This document shows, one piece after another, positions 18,930 through 29,602 of a stretch of DNA of 32,524 bases. Positions within the stretch are counted from its first letter, which is position 1, and each line of letters starts with the position of its first letter. The DNA comes from Prochlorococcus sp. AG-679-P15 (GTDB lineage Bacteria > Cyanobacteriota > Cyanobacteriia > PCC-6307 > Cyanobiaceae): positions 1 to 32,524 of the forward strand of contig QCUW01000009.1 of NCBI GenBank assembly GCA_003210695.1, written 5' to 3'. A model generated the notes under the pieces. It saw nothing but the letters and a program-made list of their open reading frames with translations. It did not search any database and was not told the DNA's origin. The position numbers and the translations under genes were made by a program.

Positions 18930-19220
18930 TTAGGTTTCAAAAATCACATTAATTTCTGAAGCAACTTTTTGATCTAAATTTGTAATGCCTCCTAAATCAT
19001 GCGTACTTAATTTAATTATTACTTTCGAATAGATATTTACCCAATTGGGATGATGGTTATGTTTTTCACAAATCAAGGCAATCTTTGTCATGAAGGAGAA
19101 GGCTTCTATAAAATTACTGAAAGTAAATTCTCTTTCAATATGATTTGAGATGATTTTCCACCCAGGTAATTTGGAAACTAGTTCTTTTAATTCCTCATTT
19201 TGTAAAAGATATGTTTTCAT
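18930..19220 (-). CDS. Pterin-4a-carbinolamine dehydratase-like protein
   Basis: 96 aa; PGWKIISNHIEREFTFSNFIEAFSFMTKIALICEKHNHHPNWVNIYSKVIIKLSTHDLGGITNLD (EKxxHHPxW, THDxGG). Confidence 0.95.
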   Translation of the reverse strand: MKTYLLQNEELKELVSKLPGWKIISNHIEREFTFSNFIEAFSFMTKIALICEKHNHHPNWVNIYSKVIIKLSTHDLGGITNLDQKVASEINVIFET

Positions 19221-19235
19221 TAAATTTTAATATTC

Positions 19236-19712
19236 CTAACTATTATTATAGATATCTGAACTTTTTTCACCAATAATATGGACACTTATACTTCTTTCTT
19301 TAGGAGCATATCGATGTTCCCATAAATAAATTGCTTGCCAGGTGCCTAGTATAATTTCTCCCTCTTTAAAACTTAAAGACAAATTAGTATTATTTAAAGC
19401 AGTTTTAATATGAGCTGGCATATCGTCCTCTCCTTCTTGAAAATGTTCGTAGTAGATTTCCTCTCTATCTTTTGATAAAGAGGTATAGCAGTTGCAGGGA
19501 ACTATAGAATTCATAAACTTTTTTAAGTCCTTCAAAACATTTGGATCTGCATTCTCATTTATAGTCAAACTACAACTTGTATGTAGTGATGTTACATTTA
19601 AAATTCCTGAATGGAAATTACTTTTTTGTATAAATAAATTCAACTCATTAGTTATATCAGTGAAGCCTTCTCCATTATTTAAAAAGTTTAATTTTGAAAA
19701 AATTTGTTCCAT
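19236..19712 (-). CDS. yjbQ: YjbQ/UPF0047 family protein
   Basis: 158 aa; LHTSCSLTINENADPNVLKDL, DDMPAHIKTALN, GEIILGTWQAIYLWEHR. Confidence 0.93.
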   Translation of the reverse strand: MEQIFSKLNFLNNGEGFTDITNELNLFIQKSNFHSGILNVTSLHTSCSLTINENADPNVLKDLKKFMNSIVPCNCYTSLSKDREEIYYEHFQEGEDDMPAHIKTALNNTNLSLSFKEGEIILGTWQAIYLWEHRYAPKERSISVHIIGEKSSDIYNNS

Positions 19713-19823
19713 AAATATTTAAAGTCCTAATAATCAATATTCTATTATGCATATAGTTTTAAAAGTTTTATACGTACTTCAAAATTTTTGTCTTAAGATA
19801 TTAAACAATTAATATAAATATTT

Positions 19824-21329
19824 TTGGCTGAAACTGAATGGAATAAGCTTGGTGCTTATTTAAAAGAAACTCAAATATTAGGCTCAATACAGAGTACATT
19901 ATATTGGGATCAAAATACTGGGATGCCCAAGAAGGGAGCCTCTTGGAGATCTGAACAACTTACATATATCGCTAAAATACTACATAAAAGAAATTCCTCA
20001 GAAGAATTTTCAGATTTAATAAAAGCTGCTAAAGATGAACATTATGGGTCCTTAGAAACTTCATCTAGTGAAGAAATTATTAAAAGTAAAAAAAGAAATA
20101 TTGAATTATTAACCAAAGAATTCAATAGACAAAATAATCTAGATCCTAAATTAGTTGAATCTCTTGCTAAGGCTAAATCTAAAGGTTATCAAAGTTGGCA
20201 AGAAGCTAAAAATAAATCAGATTTTAAAATTTTCTTGCCATTTCTTGAAGAGTTAATCAAATTACGTATAGAAGAAGCAAAGCAAATCTCAGATAATTAT
20301 TCACCTTGGGAAACTTTAGCTCAACCATTTGAACCTGACATAACCCTAAAATGGTTAAATAATATTTTCTTGCCACTTAAAGAAACTATCCCATCTTTAT
20401 TAAGTGAACTAAAGAAATCAGATAAATATCACTGGGATTTAAGTCCCAAATCTCAGCAAAATTTATGTTCCAAATTACTTGATGAGTTTGGTAGAGACGA
20501 AGATTTAGTAGTAGTTGCTAAATCTCCCCACCCTTTCTCTATCACCTTAGGTCCATCTGATTACAGGATTACCACTAGGATTGTAAAAGGTGAACCATTC
20601 TCAAGTTTTCTAGCTACTGCACATGAGTGGGGGCATTCAATTTATGAACAAGGTTTGCCTTCTCAAAGTCATCAATGGTTTGCATGGCCTTTAGGTCAAG
20701 CAACATCAATGGGTGTTCATGAAAGCCAATCATTGTTTTGGGAAAACAGGATAGTTAAATCAAAATCTTTTTCAAAAAGGTTTTTCAAGCATTTTGTTTC
20801 TGAAGGTTGTTCTTTAAATAATCATTCAGAACTTTGGAAATCTATTAACCATATGCAAGCAGGATTAAATAGAGTTGAGGCAGATGAATTAAGTTACGGG
20901 TTACATATTTTAATTAGGACTGAACTTGAAATAGATTTAATTGAAGGAGATCTAGAAGCAAAAGATATTCCATTAGAATGGAATAAAAGATATAAAGAAC
21001 TACTAGGAATTAGACCATCTAATGATTCAGAGGGTTGTCTGCAAGATGTTCATTGGAGTGAAGGAGCTTTCGGATATTTCCCTTCATATTTGTTAGGACA
21101 TCTAATAAGTGCACAAATCTCTTCAAAAATGGAAAAAGAAATAGGGTTAATTGATGATTTAGTTGAAAATGGAGAATATAAAAAAATAATCTTTTGGTTA
21201 AAAAATAATATTCATTACTATGGAAGATCTGTTAACTCTATGGACTTAGTGAGAAATGTCACTGGAGAAGAATTAAAATCAAATTATTTTGTTAATCATT
21301 TAAAGTCGAAACTAAAAGATTTTTGCTAA
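19824..21329 (+). CDS. Metallocarboxypeptidase Taq (M32 family)
   Basis: 501 aa, TTG start; LGSIQSTLYWDQNTGMPKKGASWRSEQL, TAHEWGHSIYEQGLP (HEXXH), HESQSLFWEN, EADELSYGLHILIRTELE. Confidence 0.95.
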   Translation: MAETEWNKLGAYLKETQILGSIQSTLYWDQNTGMPKKGASWRSEQLTYIAKILHKRNSSEEFSDLIKAAKDEHYGSLETSSSEEIIKSKKRNIELLTKEFNRQNNLDPKLVESLAKAKSKGYQSWQEAKNKSDFKIFLPFLEELIKLRIEEAKQISDNYSPWETLAQPFEPDITLKWLNNIFLPLKETIPSLLSELKKSDKYHWDLSPKSQQNLCSKLLDEFGRDEDLVVVAKSPHPFSITLGPSDYRITTRIVKGEPFSSFLATAHEWGHSIYEQGLPSQSHQWFAWPLGQATSMGVHESQSLFWENRIVKSKSFSKRFFKHFVSEGCSLNNHSELWKSINHMQAGLNRVEADELSYGLHILIRTELEIDLIEGDLEAKDIPLEWNKRYKELLGIRPSNDSEGCLQDVHWSEGAFGYFPSYLLGHLISAQISSKMEKEIGLIDDLVENGEYKKIIFWLKNNIHYYGRSVNSMDLVRNVTGEELKSNYFVNHLKSKLKDFC

Positions 21330-21391
21330 AAATTTACTTTATAGAATTTGGTTGAGTGTAAGGATGTAGGATAAATAAAAATAATTTTTTG

Positions 21392-21979
21392 ATGGCAAAC
21401 CTTAATCAACCTCCAAGTAGAGTTACACCAAATTTATTGCATATTTTAGATGCTTTTACAGATAGTACAAAATCAGTCGTAAATACAATTATCGAATTAA
21501 ATTCTAATACTATAAATAAGTATGAGTTAATTACTGAAACTGGACATTTGAAACTTGATAGAGTGGGTTATTCTTCACTTGCCTACCCTTTTGCTTATGG
21601 ATGTATACCCAGAACCTGGGATGAGGATGGGGACCCTCTTGATATTGAAATAATTGGAGTTACAGAACCATTAATTCCTGGTTCTATCGTAGAGTCAAGG
21701 ATTATTGGAGTTATGAAGTTTGATGATGGAGGAGAAGTTGATGACAAAGTAATTGCTGTTCTAGCAGACGACAAGAGAATGGATCATATTCATACTTTTG
21801 AGGATCTTGGTGAACATTGGTTTAAAGAAACCAAATATTATTGGGAACATTACAAGGATCTAAAAAAACCAGGGACATGTACCGTTAATGGCTTTTATGG
21901 AATTGAAGAAGCTGTAAAAGTAATTCAAGATTGTGAATCTAGATACCTAAAAGAAATCGAACCTAAACTAGTTGATTGA
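21392..21979 (+). CDS. ppa: Inorganic pyrophosphatase
   Basis: Soluble family I PPase; YELITETGHLKLDRV, YPFAYGCIPRTWDEDGDPLDIEII, DDKVIAV; ATG at 21392 preferred over TTG at 21389. Confidence 0.95.
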   Translation: MANLNQPPSRVTPNLLHILDAFTDSTKSVVNTIIELNSNTINKYELITETGHLKLDRVGYSSLAYPFAYGCIPRTWDEDGDPLDIEIIGVTEPLIPGSIVESRIIGVMKFDDGGEVDDKVIAVLADDKRMDHIHTFEDLGEHWFKETKYYWEHYKDLKKPGTCTVNGFYGIEEAVKVIQDCESRYLKEIEPKLVD

Positions 21980-21987
21980 TAAAAAGA

Positions 21988-22941
21988 TTATTTTTCCCTA
22001 AATTGTTCAAATATTTCTAAGAGAATTTTATCAGCTCCTTGTAACTTTAGCTTTTCAGCTAGTTTTTTTCCAACTTCCTCAGGAGAACTGATATTTCCTA
22101 CTGATTCATCTTTAATAAGTCTTTCCCCATCGATTGATGCGACCATTCCCGTTAAGTATATTTCATCATTTTGAATCCTACTATTAACGCCTATTGGAAC
22201 TTGACATCCACCTTCGAGTTCTCTTAAGAGGGATCTTTCTGCTAAGCATCTTTGAGTTGAGAACTTATCTTCTAATACATTTATAATTTTAAGAACTTCT
22301 TTATCATCAGATTTACATTCAATTCCTAAAGCACCTTGGCCTACCGCATGAAGGGAAACCTCATTAGGAATAATTTGGTGAATTCTTGATTCAAATCCTA
22401 ATCTTTTTAAACCTGCTGCAGCAAGAATAATACAATCAAACTCCCCAGAATCTAATTTTTCTATTCTTGTAATAACGTTTCCCCTAATGTCTTTGAAATT
22501 AAGATGTGGAAAGTTATATCTTAATTGAGCCAGTCTCCTGAGGGAACTCGTTCCAACAATTGAACCTGGAGGTAAACTTTCTAATTGATAAATTTTATTT
22601 TTTTTATTAACTACTAAAGCATCTGAAGGATCTTCTCTTTTTGTAATACATCCTAATGTAAGTCCGTTAGGTAAATTAGTTGGCAAGTCTTTTAAGGAAT
22701 GCACTGCAATATCTGCTTGACCCATTAGCATTTGAGCCTCAAGTTCTTTTGTAAAAAGACCTTTATCTCCAATTTTTGCTAATGCGACATCCAGGATTTT
22801 GTCACCTTGAGTTGCCATTGCCTCTATAGTAACTTCCAATTCAGGAATATTTTTTTCTAATTGCTCTTTAACCCATAATGTTTGAACCATAGCTAATTTA
22901 CTTCTTCTACTAGCTATCTTTAATTTAAATTTAGTCATCAA
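21988..22941 (-). CDS. hemC: Porphobilinogen deaminase
   Basis: 317 aa; [76 protein letters not shown]. Confidence 0.97.
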   Translation of the reverse strand: MMTKFKLKIASRRSKLAMVQTLWVKEQLEKNIPELEVTIEAMATQGDKILDVALAKIGDKGLFTKELEAQMLMGQADIAVHSLKDLPTNLPNGLTLGCITKREDPSDALVVNKKNKIYQLESLPPGSIVGTSSLRRLAQLRYNFPHLNFKDIRGNVITRIEKLDSGEFDCIILAAAGLKRLGFESRIHQIIPNEVSLHAVGQGALGIECKSDDKEVLKIINVLEDKFSTQRCLAERSLLRELEGGCQVPIGVNSRIQNDEIYLTGMVASIDGERLIKDESVGNISSPEEVGKKLAEKLKLQGADKILLEIFEQFREK

Positions 22942-23033
22942 ATATTGGATAAATTAGGTTTAAGAGAAAGTCGAATCTACTTTAAGATAATATTTGGCAC
23001 TATTTGTAAGCTTGAAAATGTTATTTAACTTTT

Positions 23034-24227
23034 TTATTTAATATATTCCTTTAAAACCCCATTCCTGTTTGGATGTCTAAGCTTTCTAAGCGCTTTTGCT
23101 TCTATTTGTCTAATTCTTTCTCTTGTTACATCAAAAATTTGCCCTATTTCTTCAAGTGTTTTCATCCTTCCATCATCAATTCCGTATCGCAATCTAAGGA
23201 CATCTCTTTCTCTTGGGCTTAGAGTCGCTAAAACCCCTTCTAAATCTTCTCTTAATAAAGTTTTAGATACATCTTGCTCTGGGTTCTCTATATCAGCCTC
23301 TATAAAATCTCCAAGCCTTGAATCCTCTTCTTTACCAATAGGCGTCTCTAGCGAAATTGGAAGCTGAGCACTTTTAGCTATAAATCTTAATTTTTCAATT
23401 GTCATTTCCATACTTTCAGCTATTTCTTCTTCACTTGGCTTTCTTCCAAATTCTTGACTAAGAACTTTTGTTGTTTTTTTAATCCTAGAAATTGTTTCAT
23501 ATAAGTGAACAGGCAATCTGATAGTTCTACTTTGATCTGCGATTGCTCTTGTTATGGCTTGACGAATCCACCAAGTAGCGTAAGTAGAAAATTTATAACC
23601 TTTTTCATGGTCAAATTTTTCTGCAGCCCTTATTAAACCTAAACTCCCCTCTTGTATTAAATCTTGAAAAGATAAACCTCTATTCATATATTTCTTAGCA
23701 ATAGAGACAACTAGTCTTAAATTAGATTGCACCATCTTCTCTTTAGCTCTTCTTCCTAAAAGAAGTCTTCTCCTGAATTTAGAAAGAGGCATGTCTATTA
23801 ATTCAGCCCATTCTTTAACTGAAGGGAAATATCCTTTCTCAGACTCATATTGTGTAGCTAACTCTTCAAGTTGGAGGAGATCAGCTATTTTTCTTGCAAG
23901 TTCAATTTCTTCATCAGGTCTTAATAATCTAATTCTTCCAATTTCTTGAAGATAAACTCTTATGGAATCTTCTGTATATGTTCCTTTTGGTCCTAGCTTT
24001 ATGTTCCCAAGAGTTTTAGCCTCTTCATCTGAACCATTAAATTCATCATCATTTTCAATACTAACTTTATCGTCGGTAGGATTTTGTTGAACGTTTTGAA
24101 TAAGATCTTGATCCTTGATAATTTCTTCATCTTTTCTACCGTTTTCTAAATTTGAATTAATTTTTTTAGTAATTTTATTCTTAGAACTAGGATTAGAATT
24201 TTTTGATTTTGCTGCGACTGGACACAT
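23034..24227 (-). CDS. rpoD: Principal group 1 RNA polymerase sigma factor
   Basis: 397 aa; [94 protein letters not shown]. Confidence 0.96.
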   Translation of the reverse strand: MCPVAAKSKNSNPSSKNKITKKINSNLENGRKDEEIIKDQDLIQNVQQNPTDDKVSIENDDEFNGSDEEAKTLGNIKLGPKGTYTEDSIRVYLQEIGRIRLLRPDEEIELARKIADLLQLEELATQYESEKGYFPSVKEWAELIDMPLSKFRRRLLLGRRAKEKMVQSNLRLVVSIAKKYMNRGLSFQDLIQEGSLGLIRAAEKFDHEKGYKFSTYATWWIRQAITRAIADQSRTIRLPVHLYETISRIKKTTKVLSQEFGRKPSEEEIAESMEMTIEKLRFIAKSAQLPISLETPIGKEEDSRLGDFIEADIENPEQDVSKTLLREDLEGVLATLSPRERDVLRLRYGIDDGRMKTLEEIGQIFDVTRERIRQIEAKALRKLRHPNRNGVLKEYIK

Positions 24228-24473
24228 AATGAACTCCTTTCTACTGTGAATTTAACTAGGTAAAAATTTAATTAAGGTAATTTTATACATTTAGTAGTAA
24301 AAATTTTCCTTGAGGATTAGAAGATCTAACTCACAAAAGTTGTGTTTAGATAAAGTTTTTTTTAAATTGTTGAAAAAATTAAATAGTGTTATAGATTACC
24401 TAAAGTAATAAAGTCTTGGGATTTCTCAGACAGGCGGATCAATTTTGAATTTTAACTCAATGATCAAAGCTTC

Positions 24474-24572
24474 ATGTCTCCCGTAAGAGCAGGATACTTA
24501 CAATGTGCAAAAACACTTTGTGGAATGTTCAACAATCCAATACTAAGAAAAAGTTTTGATGCCGGCAAGTAA
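24474..24572 (+). CDS. Candidate uncalled 32-aa small ORF overlapping the priA start
   Basis: ATG...TAA reads MSPVRAGYLQCAKTLCGMFNNPILRKSFDAGK; more GC-rich than surrounding intergenic DNA; not in the supplied ORF track, which appears to have a length cutoff. Coding status unproven. Confidence 0.4.
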   Translation: MSPVRAGYLQCAKTLCGMFNNPILRKSFDAGK

Positions 24573-26826
24573 TAATTTATCAAATATCTCTTTTAAGTTT
24601 GAGGTCTTGCTTGATATAGGTAGTCATAGTAATAGCTTTTCGTATTTAGATGGTAATAATCTTGGTGTAGAAATTGGAGATATTGTTGTAGTAAGACTTA
24701 AAGGAAGATTATTAAATGGACTAGCCATTGATAAAAATCCTTTTTTAAATAAAAATAAAAAAGATTTTGATGCAGAATCTAATTTTGAATATTTATATAT
24801 AGAAAGTATTGTCCAAAAAAAAGTAATTCAAGACTGGTGGAGAGAGTGGTTGGAAGATTTAGCTTTGTTTTATCGGGTAAGTAATTTAAAAATGTTTAAA
24901 ACAGCTTTACCACCTGGATGGATTGGTAAGCATAAAAAAATATCTCAAAACTTTAAATATCAAATATGGATTGATTCTAAAACAGATTTGGAACTTAGTA
25001 ATGTTGAACTAACTAAGAGAGAAATTTCATTAATACAAATTTTACGTAAAAAAGGAAACTGGCAAAGTGAATTAATCAAGATTGGCTTCAATACAAATCT
25101 TATTAATTCAATGGTTAGTAAAAACTTACTAATAAAGAATAAAAGAAAAAAAATGTTAAATAACAAACTAAGCTCTTTTAAAAATGATTTTTTTGAGTTA
25201 GAAAAACCAACTCTTACTCCTGAACAAATAAATGTATACCAGGAAATGCAAGAGATGCATCCTGGAGATGTCTTTTTGCTATGGGGTGAAACAGGTTCTG
25301 GTAAAACAGAAGTTTATATGAGAATGGCTGAAGATCACCTCCTAAGTAAAAAGAGCTGTTTAATACTGGCTCCAGAAATTGGTCTTATCCCTCAACTTGT
25401 TGATAGATTCAGGAAAAGATTTCAAATTAAAGTCTATGAGTATCACAGTAACTGTTCTTCGAAGAATAGAACTTTAGTTTGGAAAAAGATAATAGAAGAA
25501 GATGAACCTGTCATAGTTATTGGGACTAGATCCGCAGTATTTCTTCCAATTCAGAATTTAGGCTTAATAATAATGGATGAAGAGCATGATGTTTCATATA
25601 AACAAGACAGCCCGATGCCTTGTTACGATGCGAGAGATGTTGCTCTTGAGAGAGTAAAAAGAAATCCAGCAAAATTAATCTTTGGAAGTGCAACTCCTTC
25701 AATGAGGACTTGGAAAAGGGTTGTTTTTGAAAAAAAGTTTAGGTTGCTGAGAATGAAAGAAAGAATATCTAGAACTCAAATACCAGAAATTAAAGTTGTT
25801 GATATGCGTGATGAATTTCAAAAGGGAAATACCAAAATTTTTTGTACGGAATTATTAGAATTAATTTCTCATCTTAAAAATAATGAGGAACAAGCAATAG
25901 TTTTGATTCCTAGAAGAGGTTATAACGGTTTCCTAAGTTGTAGAAATTGTGGATTTATAATAAATTGCCCTAATTGTGATGTACCTTTATCAGTTCATGT
26001 TGGATCAAAAGGTAAAAGGTGGCTAAGTTGTCATTGGTGTGACCATAAAGCAAAACTCATCAACACTTGTCCAGATTGCAAATCAAATGCCTTTAAGCCT
26101 TTTGGTATAGGGACTCAAAAAGTTATTGAGTTTTTGAATAATGAATTTCCTGAATTGAGTGTACTTCGTTTTGATAGAGATACTACCTCAGGTAAGGACG
26201 GTCATAGAAATATTCTTTCAAAGTTCTCTAGTGGAAGTGCTGATATTCTTGTAGGGACTCAAATGTTAGCAAAAGGTATTGATATCCCCAATGTTACTCT
26301 CTCAGTGGTTATTGCGGCAGATGGATTACTTCACCGACCAGACATTTCTGCAGAAGAAAAATCATTACAATTATTTCTTCAATTAGCTGGCAGAGCAGGT
26401 AGAGCTAAAAAAACAGGGAAGGTAATTTTTCAAACTTATAAACCAAGTCATCCTGTGCTCTCGTACCTTAAAAATAGAGATTATGAGGGATTTTTAGCTG
26501 AAAGCTCTAAACTAAGAAAAGATGCAAAACTTTTTCCTTTTTGCAAGGTGTGTGTTTTAAAAGTTTCTGGTGATAACTATGACCTTACTAAAATGACTGC
26601 ATATAAGATGGCAAAATATTTGATGAGTTTTTGTAACGATAATAAGTGGATGGTAATTGGCCCTGCTCCAAGTTTAATTGCAAAAGTTGGGAATAAATTT
26701 AGGTGGCAAATTTTAATTCATGGTCCAGAAAGCTCAGAATTACCTCTGCCAGATAGGTCTAATTTATGGCAAATTATTCCTAAAAATGTTTTTTTATCAA
26801 TTGATTTAAATCCAGTTGAACTTTAG
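24559..26826 (+). CDS. priA: Primosomal protein N' (replication restart helicase PriA)
   Basis: FLLWGETGSGKTEVYMRMAE, MDEEHDVSYKQD, RRGYNGFLSCRNCGFIINCPNCDVPLSVH zinc cysteines, GTQMLAKGIDIPNVTLSVV, QLAGRAGRA; ATG at 24559 preferred over TTG at 24556. Confidence 0.96.
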   Translation: MPASNNLSNISFKFEVLLDIGSHSNSFSYLDGNNLGVEIGDIVVVRLKGRLLNGLAIDKNPFLNKNKKDFDAESNFEYLYIESIVQKKVIQDWWREWLEDLALFYRVSNLKMFKTALPPGWIGKHKKISQNFKYQIWIDSKTDLELSNVELTKREISLIQILRKKGNWQSELIKIGFNTNLINSMVSKNLLIKNKRKKMLNNKLSSFKNDFFELEKPTLTPEQINVYQEMQEMHPGDVFLLWGETGSGKTEVYMRMAEDHLLSKKSCLILAPEIGLIPQLVDRFRKRFQIKVYEYHSNCSSKNRTLVWKKIIEEDEPVIVIGTRSAVFLPIQNLGLIIMDEEHDVSYKQDSPMPCYDARDVALERVKRNPAKLIFGSATPSMRTWKRVVFEKKFRLLRMKERISRTQIPEIKVVDMRDEFQKGNTKIFCTELLELISHLKNNEEQAIVLIPRRGYNGFLSCRNCGFIINCPNCDVPLSVHVGSKGKRWLSCHWCDHKAKLINTCPDCKSNAFKPFGIGTQKVIEFLNNEFPELSVLRFDRDTTSGKDGHRNILSKFSSGSADILVGTQMLAKGIDIPNVTLSVVIAADGLLHRPDISAEEKSLQLFLQLAGRAGRAKKTGKVIFQTYKPSHPVLSYLKNRDYEGFLAESSKLRKDAKLFPFCKVCVLKVSGDNYDLTKMTAYKMAKYLMSFCNDNKWMVIGPAPSLIAKVGNKFRWQILIHGPESSELPLPDRSNLWQIIPKNVFLSIDLNPVEL

Positions 26827-27936
26827 CTATTTAGAGGGGAGTCCTGGGAAGTTGGAACCTATCTGGTATCTATAAAACCTTATAAAATAAGATAATATTA
26901 TTATCAATAAAATAAGTAAAAAACCTAATAATAATTTGTTCCAACTCCAATAATAGAAATCTAATCTATTTATTTCTCCAGGGATTAATTTCCACTTTAT
27001 ATAATTTTTAGATACTTCTACATTAGGTTTTTTATGGTCTCGAATAATAACTCTATTTGGATTATTAATATTAAAAGTTAATTCTAAATCGTCTATTTGT
27101 GGAAGAACTTGAAGATCTAAATCTATTTTATAATTATATTTTTTTAAAAAGAAAAAATTATTTTCAACACTATTAATTTCCATGTCTGTTGATTCTCCTA
27201 ATAAATCTCCAGCTGTTTTTTGTATTTTGTAAAGAGTTTCTTGAGCCTTTTTGATACTTAAATTTTTATTTTTAAAGGAAAAATCTAATTCCCCTTTTGA
27301 TATTTCTGCATCAGGAAAAATTTCTTTAATTTGTTGTTCGAAATTTATTTGCCAAGGAAATTTTTTAATATATTTGCTTTCAATTTCGAAATTATTAGTA
27401 ATTGAGTCAATCTCACTTAGATCGAGAGTATTTTCAATTTTAACGCAGCCGCTTATAAGTGGAATAAGTAGTAACAACAAAAAAGAAATTATAAATATAA
27501 ATCCTTTCTGAAAGGTCTTTGTTTCCCCAGTTGGAATATTTGATGTATTTATAAACTTTTTTTCCTTTTTTTCATTTTTAATAGGGTTTAAAGAAGAAAG
27601 AGATGTTTTTTTAAAGTTAGAATTTCTTTCGATAGTAATATTCCAATTCTCAGGTTTTTTAATGTCAGGAGAATCGATAATTTCCATTAAATACTTTGCA
27701 TTTTCTCTAACTTTAAAATCATGAGATTTTAAAAGTTCTTTGCAAAATTTTTTTGCTTCTTCTTTTTTATTAATTCCCGATAAGGCCGTTATTATTATGT
27801 TACGTAAATTAACCCCCTCTTTACTTGAGGGAGGATAAGATTCGATTATTGGGTATAAATATTCAATACAGAAAGTATATTCACCTTTAATAAGAGCTAA
27901 CTCTGCTTTTTCAACAACTTGCTTGTATGAATCCAT
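26827..27936 (-). CDS. DUF3153-like membrane protein of unknown function
   Basis: About 369 aa; TPR-like N-terminus (LIKGEYTFCIEYLYPIIESYP), lipobox-like LLLIPLISGCVKIENTLDLSE within a central hydrophobic segment, C-terminal TM. Confidence 0.7.
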   Translation of the reverse strand: MDSYKQVVEKAELALIKGEYTFCIEYLYPIIESYPPSSKEGVNLRNIIITALSGINKKEEAKKFCKELLKSHDFKVRENAKYLMEIIDSPDIKKPENWNITIERNSNFKKTSLSSLNPIKNEKKEKKFINTSNIPTGETKTFQKGFIFIISFLLLLLIPLISGCVKIENTLDLSEIDSITNNFEIESKYIKKFPWQINFEQQIKEIFPDAEISKGELDFSFKNKNLSIKKAQETLYKIQKTAGDLLGESTDMEINSVENNFFFLKKYNYKIDLDLQVLPQIDDLELTFNINNPNRVIIRDHKKPNVEVSKNYIKWKLIPGEINRLDFYYWSWNKLLLGFLLILLIIILSYFIRFYRYQIGSNFPGLPSK

Positions 27937-27938
27937 TC

Positions 27939-28790
27939 TCAAGCATTAATCATAGTTCCAATACCTGAATTTGTAAAAATTTCTAAAAGCAATGAATGTT
28001 CAATCCTTCCATCAATTATATGGGCAGCCTTTACTCCTTGAGCTAAGGCTCTAATACAACATTCCGTTTTTGGCCGCATGCCATTTGAAACAATATTTTT
28101 TTCAATAAATTTTCTTGCCTCTTTTAGGTTGATTTGTTTTACGAGACTATTTTTGTTTTCGCTTTCTCTTAGTATCCCTGGTGTATCAGTAAGAAGAATA
28201 AGTTTTTCTGCATTTATTGCAGCAGCAACCTCGCCTGCCACGAAATCAGCATTAATGTTATGAGAAATGCCATCTAATGTAGAACCGATACTAGAAATAA
28301 CTGGAATATATCCTTTAGCAATTAGAGGATCTAACAATTCAGGATTAATTTTTGTAACTTCTCCAACTAATCCATGACTACCATCTCCTAATTCTCTTGA
28401 CTGAATTAAGTTACCATCGAGTCCTGAAATCCCTACAGCTAATGAACCTGTTTTATTGATTCCTCTGACTATTTGTTTATTTACTCTTCCCATTAACACC
28501 ATTTCAACTATTTCCATAGTTTTCTCATCCGTAACTCTTAAACCATTTTCAAATATTGGAGATATTTCTAGTTTGTTTAACCAATTATTGATTTCGGGAC
28601 CACCACCATGTACTACAACTGGACATACACCAACACTTGATAAAAGAGCGATATCCCGAAAGAAAGCTTTTTTTAAGTTCACTTTTTGCATAATGGAACC
28701 GCCATACTTAATAACAATTTTTCTACCTGAAAAACTTTGTATATAAGGAAGCGCTTCGCTTAATATTGATACTCTTTGGGAATCATCCAT
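27939..28790 (-). CDS. argB: Acetylglutamate kinase
   Basis: [57 protein letters not shown]; start at MDDSQRV preferred over upstream ATG at 28832. Confidence 0.97.
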   Translation of the reverse strand: MDDSQRVSILSEALPYIQSFSGRKIVIKYGGSIMQKVNLKKAFFRDIALLSSVGVCPVVVHGGGPEINNWLNKLEISPIFENGLRVTDEKTMEIVEMVLMGRVNKQIVRGINKTGSLAVGISGLDGNLIQSRELGDGSHGLVGEVTKINPELLDPLIAKGYIPVISSIGSTLDGISHNINADFVAGEVAAAINAEKLILLTDTPGILRESENKNSLVKQINLKEARKFIEKNIVSNGMRPKTECCIRALAQGVKAAHIIDGRIEHSLLLEIFTNSGIGTMINA

Positions 28791-28856
28791 TATGAAATTA
28801 ATATTGGAATTTGATTGAATTGAGAAATTCAATTTTTATAAATATATTCAAAATAT

Positions 28857-29387
28857 CTAATAAAAGAAAATTAAATCGAATTCCTTTTTATTATCGTTGA
28901 TAATAAATTCTGATTCAAGACCTTTGACAAAAAACCTATTTAATCTTTCTTGTTTCTCAATCCATTGTTCAAAGGGGACATCATTAATTTCAAAATGCAT
29001 TCTAAAGCCATTCTTTTCTTCTTTTGTAATTTCCTCAACCTCTTTAAGTTGAGGAGGATTATCTTCATTCCATAAATTTAAAGACTCTAATGAAGATTCA
29101 AGGTGTGCTTTTATCCCATATCTCCATCTGGTTACATCCCTCACTAAGTCGGTTAATTCTTTGGGCCTATTAAATCTATTTGTCCTGAAATCCTCTCTAT
29201 TTACTAATTTAACAGGAGGTATTTCAGATGTTTTCAAACCTAGTCCAATCAGTAAAATAGGAACTCCATAAAAGAATGTAGGAACACTTAGATTAACTGA
29301 CTCAGTAAAGTAAGCTGACATTCCAATAAAAGCTAAAACACCTCCTGTTACTGTTATTATGTTTGCAGGAGATAGATATTTCTTCAT
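28857..29387 (-). CDS. DUF2854-like cyanobacterial membrane protein
   Basis: 176 aa; two N-terminal TM helices (ITVTGGVLAFIGMSAYFTES, FFYGVPILLIGLGLKTSEIPPV) then a soluble domain. Confidence 0.7.
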   Translation of the reverse strand: MKKYLSPANIITVTGGVLAFIGMSAYFTESVNLSVPTFFYGVPILLIGLGLKTSEIPPVKLVNREDFRTNRFNRPKELTDLVRDVTRWRYGIKAHLESSLESLNLWNEDNPPQLKEVEEITKEEKNGFRMHFEINDVPFEQWIEKQERLNRFFVKGLESEFIINDNKKEFDLIFFY

Positions 29388-29417
29388 TTTGTTTACTTAG
29401 AAAAGGTTTTTAATATT

Positions 29418-29600
29418 ATGCAAGATCTTAATTCTATAAATCAAGAAGATTTAATCTTGAAACTTGATCAAGATAGAGCATGGTTATTAGAGAATCTTGA
29501 TAAAGGTAAATGGTCAGAGATTAGGAGTGAACTTGCTGATCTTGAAAGAAAAATAAGCAAACTTATTATACGTGTTCAAGAATCGAAATTTGATTCTTGA
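29418..29600 (+). CDS. Small hypothetical protein, predicted helical
   Basis: 60 aa, ATG start; MQDLNSINQEDLILKLDQDRAWLLENLDKGKWSEIRSELADLERKISKLIIRVQESKFDS. Confidence 0.65.
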   Translation: MQDLNSINQEDLILKLDQDRAWLLENLDKGKWSEIRSELADLERKISKLIIRVQESKFDS

Positions 29601-29602
29601 TT

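Noticed and set aside
24484-24498. Possible NtcA site GTA...TAC upstream of priA
   Set aside because: The spacing is 9 nt (GTAAGAGCAGGATAC), not the canonical 8, and it lies inside the candidate small ORF.
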